From assembly GCF_030936135.1 (NCBI RefSeq), contig NC_082603.1:18739880-18803879 (forward strand): a stretch of DNA of 64,000 bases. The letters run 5' to 3'. Origin of the DNA: Gavia stellata (taxonomy: Eukaryota > Chordata > Aves > Gaviiformes > Gaviidae). The first letter of the stretch is position 1. Each line of letters starts with the position of its first letter. Under the pieces are notes generated by a model that was given only the letters and a program-made list of their open reading frames with translations, had not been told where the DNA came from and did no database searches. Both the position numbers and the translations under genes were made by a program. Positions 49,701-64,000 of this stretch are shown here, piece by piece.

Positions 49701-50098
49701 ATGACTTCTATACTCTTGGCCCTCTGCCGATTTGAAACTGATATTATTCCAAGATTGATAGCGTAAGTTGAATTATGGCACGTGAGAAGACAGACTTATG
49801 TATGCAAAATATTAGTCACCATGTTTAAAACCATTTTACCAGGCTTTTGGGAGAGTTATGAATTAAGCTAACTGTATAGCACTTCTTGATCAATTATGCT
49901 TGCTGGTTTCTTCAATATAAATGGCAAAAGTAAAAACTAACCACTTATCTGCTTTTTGTCTTAGAAATTGGTGATATTGCTGGTGTGGCTGATGTTACGA
50001 TTAGACAATCGTACAGGCTGATCTATCCTCGAGCTCCAGATCTCTTCCCAGCAGACTTCAAGTTTGATACCCCAGTAGACAAACTACCACAGCTGTGA
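25654..50098 (+). CDS. GTF2B: General transcription factor IIB (TFIIB), complete, seven coding exons
   Basis: TFIIB bridges TBP-DNA and RNA polymerase II in the preinitiation complex and helps select the start site; it is nuclear. Exons: 25654-25670, 28314-28420, 40410-40543, 47052-47198, 47335-47464, 48073-48354, 49965-50098. Phases agree at all six junctions and the total of 951 bases gives 316 residues plus stop, the human length. Domains: zinc ribbon about 15-37 (Cys15, His18, Cys34, Cys37), B-reader/linker about 45-105, first cyclin repeat about 115-200, second about 215-305, and C-terminus [11 protein letters not shown]. The start MASTSR matches the family. Differences from the human protein that I recall are few (for example Ser35 in CSEC where human has Pro). 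It lies head-to-tail with KYAT3 and convergent with PKN2. Confidence 0.98.
25671..28313 (+). other. GTF2B intron 1, nothing beyond CpG-island tail
   Basis: The first ~800 bases are the GC-rich island; the rest is AT-rich with no recognisable exon or repeat. Confidence 0.6.
28314..28420 (+). CDS. GTF2B: GTF2B zinc-ribbon exon
   Basis: Encodes [14 protein letters not shown] through [10 protein letters not shown]. The C-x2-H...C-x2-C zinc ligands are all present (Cys15, His18, Cys34, Cys37). This ribbon docks TFIIB on the polymerase II dock domain. The residue between the last two cysteines' first position is Ser rather than the Pro I recall in human. Confidence 0.95.
32874..33462 (+). mobile_element. 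Solo LTR of the same avian ERV family (copy 2)
   Basis: This 589-bp element runs from TGTGCTGGTTTTGGCTGGGT to GGGGTTAAACCACAACA. It has TATAAA at 33144-33149 and ATTAAA at 33331-33336. U3 matches copy 1 closely, but the stretch after the TATA box (about 33160-33310) is unrelated, so the two belong to different subfamilies. No internal retroviral sequence is present. I find no matching 6-bp duplication at its ends (ATCAGACA before, AAGGAT after). Confidence 0.88.
35080..35236 (+). mobile_element. Old CR1 fragment
   Basis: Words such as GACTGGAGCATCTTCC, TATGAGGAGAGGCTGAGA and AGCCTGGAAAAGAGAAGGCTCAG follow the CR1 ORF2 C-terminal region in the + orientation. They parallel 38500-38625 in the larger element, with heavy divergence and truncation at both ends. 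An ancient insertion in GTF2B intron 2. Confidence 0.82.
37835..38964 (+). mobile_element. CR1 LINE, 5'-truncated, with dead reverse-transcriptase C-terminus
   Basis: About 1.1 kb of CR1 in the sense of GTF2B, from the ORF2 motif [10 protein letters not shown] to the family's 3' end (GATGGTTGGACTTGATGATC ... GATTCTGTGATA). A 193-codon frame (37958-38539) contains [20 protein letters not shown] and FADGTKLGG, the RT core around the catalytic box. The second Asp of the expected FADD is Gly here. An upstream TGA interrupts WVKNWLDGR (37918-37920), and a frameshift near 38460-38480 moves the rest ([19 protein letters not shown]) to another frame. Non-functional. Confidence 0.95.
39373..39405. repeat. 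Perfect 10-bp inverted repeat with 13-nt spacer
   Basis: CTCTAGAGGC (39373-39382) and GCCTCTAGAG (39396-39405) are exact reverse complements. Each overlaps a CCTCTAGAGG-type palindrome. Confidence 0.7.
40410..40543 (+). CDS. GTF2B: GTF2B exon 3 (B-reader/linker)
   Basis: Completes Gly and continues [16 protein letters not shown] to LSTMIGK. This region threads through the polymerase active-site cleft and is very highly conserved. It follows a 12-kb intron. Confidence 0.95.
40544..47051 (+). other. GTF2B intron 3 (6.5 kb), no recognised element
   Basis: Moderate-GC unique-looking DNA with an A-tract at about 44703-44716. Several open frames of 70-150 codons occur on both strands (for example 43832-44281 minus), but none has homology I recognise. 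I see no clear CR1 or LTR here. Confidence 0.5.
48073..48354 (+). CDS. GTF2B: GTF2B exon 6 (end of first and start of second cyclin fold)
   Basis: The largest coding exon, 282 bases, encodes [15 protein letters not shown] to SAEKRTQK with GPSR-type second-repeat residues ([16 protein letters not shown]). The cyclin folds contact TBP and the BRE DNA elements. The split Glu codon begins at 47464. Confidence 0.96.
48355..49964 (+). other. GTF2B intron 6, nothing recognised
   Basis: 1.6 kb of unique-looking sequence with a polypyrimidine run just after the donor. No exon or transposon is identified. Confidence 0.5.
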
Positions 50099-50465
50099 AA
50101 TTGCAGAGCATTACTTTTAATTTCTATTAAAAAAAAAAAACCCACCACCAAGAAACTTCTGATTTTTGCCTATAATAAAGGATGTACAAAGTGTTAATAT
50201 TGAGTCTTCATGTTGTGGAACTGGAGGATATGGAGATGGAGCATAACTGCTGGAATGCAGCACACATTCCAAGGGGTAAACAACTCATTGTGTGGCATTT
50301 TGTATGTATATATTAGTGGAAGTAAATATTTAATGACTGTTGCAACAAACTTAATTTCATATTATTGTACTTATTTAGATTTCTTTTGTAGGGATCTAGC
50401 AAGATGTATTTTGGAAAATTTAAAATACTATGTAATTCCCAAATAAACTGTTTTCCAAAAATACT
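50099..50465 (+). other. GTF2B: GTF2B 3' UTR with two polyadenylation signals
   Basis: AATAAA at 50174-50179 and at 50442-50447 suggest a short (about 100-base) and a longer (about 360-base) 3' UTR. An A12 run lies between the stop and the first signal. Confidence 0.65.
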
Positions 50466-53100
50466 TACTATCTTGTGAATATGACTGCAACGTGACATGC
50501 ACATACTGTTCCACGTGCTGAGAACTGGAATGCAGTCCACAGAATGGTAAGAGTTAGCTTTATGCTTAGGGACCTGGTCACAAGGCTGCTTAAATGCTCG
50601 CTTTCTTGACAATTTTTAATCTCTAGTGTGGCTTTAGTATTTGTAGTTAGCTGTAGGGTAGAATGTGGATGACTTAACACAGAATGCAAAGCAGTCGCTG
50701 AAAAGCGGTTAGAATATTTGTACAACTGCTGCTGAAGATTTCCAGATTTGTTGTGAAAGGATTAGTCACATCCTTGGCACAGTCTCCCTGATTCTCACTG
50801 ATGTCTCTCCAGTTTGCTTGTGTGAATTTGACATAATGACAAAGCAGCTTACTTTAGTTCAATCCCTGACAACTTTGTGATGCTTGGTACTGTACAAAGG
50901 AAGGTATAAAATATTTCTAGTAAAAGTTTCTGTTAAATGTTCTGACCTGTCAGTCCACCCTGCAGTCTGGCTGGCCAGTGATAAAGCTTTTGGCAGTTAC
51001 GTTTGAAGTGAGCACTTGCTTGCTTGAAACGATGCACCAGGTGCTGAGGAGTGAAGGCCCGAAGTTATTCAGCCCTCCCCAAACTAACAGCTTTGAAAAA
51101 CTAGTTGCCTGTGGACAGTGTCCCTCTGTGTGCAAAGCAACAAATGTACTTAACTGGGAGTCTCTTGGTTCCTGAGTTAATTTTGTATCACAGGTGCAAA
51201 TTCATTGTAATCACCCAAATGAACAGCTGAGGGGTCAGCTTGCTACACATCTGGTCCTGAGCCATCCAGAGGGAAGGCTGTGTGTCTAGTGCTAATAACA
51301 CTAATTGTCAATGGCCCTCACTGTTTTCTTGCTGGTTTAGTTTCAATCCTCTTCTGCCAGTCGAGACTATTGAAATGTGGCAGCTCAACATTTTTTTCTG
51401 TAAACAAATAACAAAGGCTGTACAGTTCTGTTACACCATTGAAGCTGTTGGTTGCAGTCACAAAAAGTTCTGGTGCAGATGTTAAAGGTGGTGTTCTTGG
51501 TAGTTTGGAGGGATTGTAATCTAATATATTTCTTTAAACTTTGTCACAACATTTTCTATTACCTGGGATTTCCCTGTCTTGCTCTGAGCTACTCTGTCTA
51601 CCTTCTCTGGGAGGGTAGGTGTGATGCTTTGAATAGGCAGGGCCTGACCTTTAATGTACTGTTGCAGTTTGGAAATGCAAAGGTGAAAGTTCTTTTACCA
51701 TGAGTGTACTTTCTAGCATAGGTCAGTATGTTAAATCTACTACACGCAGGTTAAAAATGTCTGAAATGTACATTTACAATAGTGCTCTTATTTTAAATGC
51801 TTTCAGGCATTATGCACGAGCACTTGACATCTAAGTGGTGAGTGTTTGCAGCTGAAATTGTTACATACAGCAAAAGCTGTCTGGACTGAAATTTAGATAC
51901 ATCTGTGCAAAGCTCTGGAGTGCAGATGGAGGCAGGGAGGGATGTACTATCCTGGCTTGACCCTGCCTCTTCCTGCAATTCCCCAAGCAGTTCCTGTACC
52001 TCCCTTGGTGCGGAGATAGTAGTAACTGCAGCCCAAAGAGGTAGAACTAGGAATAGGCTTGAAGGGGCTGTATATTCTGAAAACTACTACTGGTCCCAGT
52101 AGACTATGGTTAATGTGAAGCATTCCAGGAAAAAAAATAGTGTAACTCTGAATTCGTTTTTAGGCAGTTACAACCCCTTTAGTAAGCTGCTTTCATGAAG
52201 GTGAGGAATTTGGCTTCTCTTACAGAAGCTTCTCATTCAGAAATGAGCTCTCCTTGTTCCTGGCTGGAGTACTTCTCGGCAGTGTGGGGAATGTCTGTGT
52301 GCATGGTACACCAGCGGTTCTCGGGGTTGCAGGGATAGCTGTAGGGAGCTGGAGAGGGGGTTGCATCTCTGCAGCCTGTTTTAGCTAATTACCTTATTCT
52401 TGTGTTACTGAAGCTAAATGGTAGTAAAGGCTATATGACAAGTAGAGCCTAAAGCATGAGCAAGGTGACTGGCTCCAGTTCAGGTGTTTAGGTTTTGGGT
52501 TCTCTGCTAACATGTGTATGTTGTTGCTGGGAGGTGGTTCAGCAGGGAGCCTGGGAGAAGGCAGGAGTGCAGAAGGATTGCATTCCCCACACACAACAAA
52601 GGCAAGAGCATAGTATCTTCAGGCACTTCCTATGTTAATTCAACTGCAATTTATACTAGATATTTGAGACTGTCTGTATCTTCATTTGGAGCCAGCCCTT
52701 CCTGGAATGATTGCTTAGTTAAGTATTAGTTAAGCTAAGTGTCTCTAGGCAATGGTCTCATGAAATTTTAGTTTGTTCTTCAGAGTAAAGATTTCTTTTC
52801 TAAATTCACTCAGAAAAGAAAGCTTCATTCTCTGCTTAAAGAACAAGCTTATTGTGGGTTGGGTATAGGTTTTTGTTTGTTTACAGAGCTCCCCTATATA
52901 ATGGGGGGGAAGAAAGAGACTATAATGAAGAAACACCCAGGTGAGTGTTGTCTCCCCTGCCCTCAAAGGAAGCCTGTGAAGAGAGAATGCTGATGCAAGC
53001 TGGCCAGACTTCAGTAGACATGGTGGTCTTCTGCTCCCTGCAGGACTGCTCACCCAAGCAAGAGGAGGCTACTTTCCTTCAGTCTCAGAAAGAAGGTATG
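50466..53100. other. Intergenic gap between convergent GTF2B and PKN2 3' ends
   Basis: About 2.6 kb without a supportable gene or repeat. Open frames are short and unrelated to anything I recognise. Confidence 0.5.
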
Positions 53101-55549
53101 CTCAGAGGTAATAATTTATTTTGATTTTTAAAAAAAATGAATGTAAGCACACTGAGCTACCACTAAGAGATTGGGTTTATGTAAGTCCCCTCCTGATTGC
53201 AAGTTCTTTTCTGAAGTTACCTGTGGAGAAAACATGACAAGTCACTTCAAGAAACACCAAAATCATGTTTGGGACACAATTTACAAATTACTCTATTTAA
53301 AACTTTAATTTGTGATATTAATGACTGCAAAACACTTAGAATGACATTTGTTAAAGGCACATTTCATTTTAATGCATAGTGTACCATTCTAAAATATCCT
53401 AATTTCCTTACAAAGTGCTTGAGCAGCCACATACAGATAAAGTATAGCAAAATATATTTACAATCTAGGGTTTAAAATCTTAATCTGCCTAAAAATATTT
53501 AAAAAAAACTACAGAGATAAAATTAGTGCTTTCTTTCAGCTTAACTGGGTGAACATACCCTGCCCTCTAATTTTTTTCTTTTTTTTTTTTTAGTGATTTA
53601 CTTAGATTAAAAAAGATTTCTGTACAAGATGTAGTTACAAAAAGGTATTTTTGAGGATAGTTTCATAAGTGTTAAGCATCCTGTTAGATGCTCATATATA
53701 TATTTGGGAACCAGAAAGGGTTAGCTGACTGTACCTCAAAAGTATTGGTTTCAGCTAGATACAGGAACATAATTTTTTTCTCATTAACTAGAATCTAGAA
53801 ACAAGTAATGCTGAAAAGTTGACTCACTCATGCAAACATGATTTGTAGAGCTGGTAAAGATAGATGCCTGCCTTGTTCCTGCAGGGGTGGGGTGGGAGGG
53901 CAGGGCAGGGAGGTGGGAATGCCTGATTTAGACCTATTAACCATTTTGTTTTTTTCTCCCTAAGCCTCTCCCCTGCCTGGCCCTGCAGGCCTGGCCAGCA
54001 CCGTGACTTTAAACAACCACCTTACGTTGCACACTTAAGTGGTTTGCATTTCTTTGAATGAACAAAATTACAAGTTTTGAATTCATTTGAGTGCTGCTTC
54101 TTACTGTCTTAGCCCCTGAACAGCAAACTCCTGGCCAGGATGAACCGGTGAGATTACACATGCAATCAGCTCTGAATGGTGCTAGAGCTAAGGACCACAT
54201 GGGAAAGTTATTGTCTAAGAATTGATGTTTGCCCACAGAATGCCAGGTGCCAAAAATAGGTCTTGGTTTACAGGTATGCACAGTGTCTGGTCTAAATTAT
54301 TTTTCAACTTTTGAGGTACAGCTTTTAGTGTTAAGGGGTTTATAAAATATACACTGTTTTTATCAAAAATATTTATACATTCTGTTACAACATATTGCTT
54401 TTACCCTCAGTAACTGCCAATCTAAGTTCTGGAGTTCAGTGGCCTGTATGTATACAAATATTTTTTTCACTCAGTTCTATGTTGTTCACTCAGCCACTGT
54501 GCAAAATTAATGAAGTGGTATAATTAAATTACTTGCCTGGACATAAGAATACATTACAACTTCCAAATATACATGTTCACAGCATGTATACATTGAACAT
54601 CCTTATGTTTTCTAAAAGTGATATGATACTGTACAGCAGACAGAGGATGATGTAGGTGGTTAGATACAGACCGGTTAACTTATCTGTCCACTCAGTGAGT
54701 GGGAAAGGCATGAGTTTGAGTACAGAAGTGGATGGGCTTGGGGAATGCATATGCTTTGCTCTTGGTGGTTAGACTGAGCAACATCCTTGTTACATTCTTC
54801 GTATCAACCAGGGTTTTAAGCGATGCTTAAAAAGCTTGAAGGCAAAACTGTTTGGCAAGTGGCTTTTGGTAAACTTTCTGGATTTTTTTCTGGATTTTTC
54901 TTTGTAATGGAAGCACTTACACTGCTGTTATCTCAAAGGCAAGGCGTTTTAACATTTTTCCTAATAAATACCATAGAAAATTTACAAAACAAGGCATATC
55001 TGTTCTCAATACCATTATTTTAAGAACACAAGATGAAGGTGTACATAAAAAAGTATAGTTTTATAGACTGCACAAGATAATATTTAACTGAAATCATTTG
55101 CCTTCTCGAGCTAGAACCATGTTCTGTGTGAGTATCATCAGTATCCCAAACTTCTATTTCAATGTGGCTGAGTAGAGAGAAGTGATTACCTAGCTCAAAG
55201 TCTGCTTTTCCCACTTAAGGCAGATACTTAAAGTGATGTTATCTGCCGTAGAAGAGTGAGAGAAACAGTACAGATCCACGTGTGCCCTTGTGTAGGAAGC
55301 TTAATAACAGCCTGGGTTCACCAACTCAGCTTAAGAACTCCATAGACCTGCTTTCCAGTGCTCAGATAAAAAACAATGTACAAAGAGGCCACTCTTCACA
55401 AGAGTGTTAAAACAGTACTTAAAAGGATCTTCATGTGATTTAAAAAACCAGAAGCTACAGGTGGCACAGAGAGCAATTGAAGGGTCGATATTCTTCTGAG
55501 AGAGGCATTCTTGTGAGCCAGTCAGCTGGGGTTTCACAGTGTCTAGAAG
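53101..55549 (-). other. PKN2: Probable PKN2 3' UTR
   Basis: On the minus strand, AT-rich non-coding sequence follows the stop at 55550. A TTTATT at 53115-53120 (AATAAA on the minus strand) is a plausible polyadenylation signal, giving a 3' UTR of about 2.4 kb. The end is an inference. A G-rich tract on the + strand lies at 53884-53917. Confidence 0.45.
53884..53917 (+). other. Seven-tract G-rich run inside the PKN2 3' UTR region
   Basis: Runs of 4, 4, 3, 3, 3, 3 and 3 G separated by one to four bases. It lies on the + strand, the template strand for PKN2, and fits an intramolecular G-quadruplex pattern. Confidence 0.6.

Positions 55550-64000
<8,451 letters not shown>

Overview
The window is vertebrate nuclear DNA, almost certainly from a bird. 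Three spliced genes can be read exon by exon, with GT-AG introns and intact reading frames. The transposon remains are typically avian: CR1 LINE pieces and solo LTRs of an endogenous retrovirus family that is abundant in many non-galliform birds. There are no bacterial features, CRISPR arrays, tRNA or rRNA genes. The species cannot be named from the sequence alone.

Layout, left to right. (1) 1-20.4 kb, + strand: KYAT3 (kynurenine/cysteine-conjugate aminotransferase 3, also CCBL2). The window opens inside what is probably its mitochondrial-leader exon. Twelve further coding exons encode 419 residues from an internal Met to the stop at 19781. Introns hold a CR1 fragment, a GC-rich block with a ~106-bp internal repeat, and a possible broken retrocopy on the opposite strand. 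(2) 20.4-25.6 kb: intergenic, with a solo LTR bounded by a perfect 6-bp target-site duplication, a 175-codon unexplained open frame, and a G-rich tract before a CpG island. (3) 25.6-50.45 kb, + strand: GTF2B (TFIIB), complete, seven coding exons, 316 residues, with a CpG-island promoter that has both a TATA box and clustered YY1-type motifs. Its long introns hold a second LTR of the same family, an old CR1 fragment and a 1.1-kb 5'-truncated CR1 with an identifiable but dead reverse-transcriptase tail. (4) 50.45-53.1 kb: short intergenic stretch between two convergent 3' ends. (5) about 53.1-64.0 kb, - strand: the 3' half of PKN2 (protein kinase N2/PRK2), covering the hinge, the whole kinase domain and the C-terminal tail. 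Upstream exons lie beyond the right edge.

The gene order and relative strands (KYAT3 and GTF2B in tandem, PKN2 convergent) match the human chromosome 1 block, so this is a conserved syntenic segment. The three genes have unrelated jobs: tryptophan/kynurenine and cysteine-conjugate metabolism with PLP, RNA polymerase II initiation, and Rho-regulated signalling. Nothing suggests a functional cluster. I found no convincing new biological system. The observations most worth checking are a GC-AG intron in PKN2, the possible retrocopy in KYAT3 intron 6, the 175-codon open frame near 23.5 kb, the dated LTR insertion, and two same-orientation LTRs that flank the GTF2B promoter.
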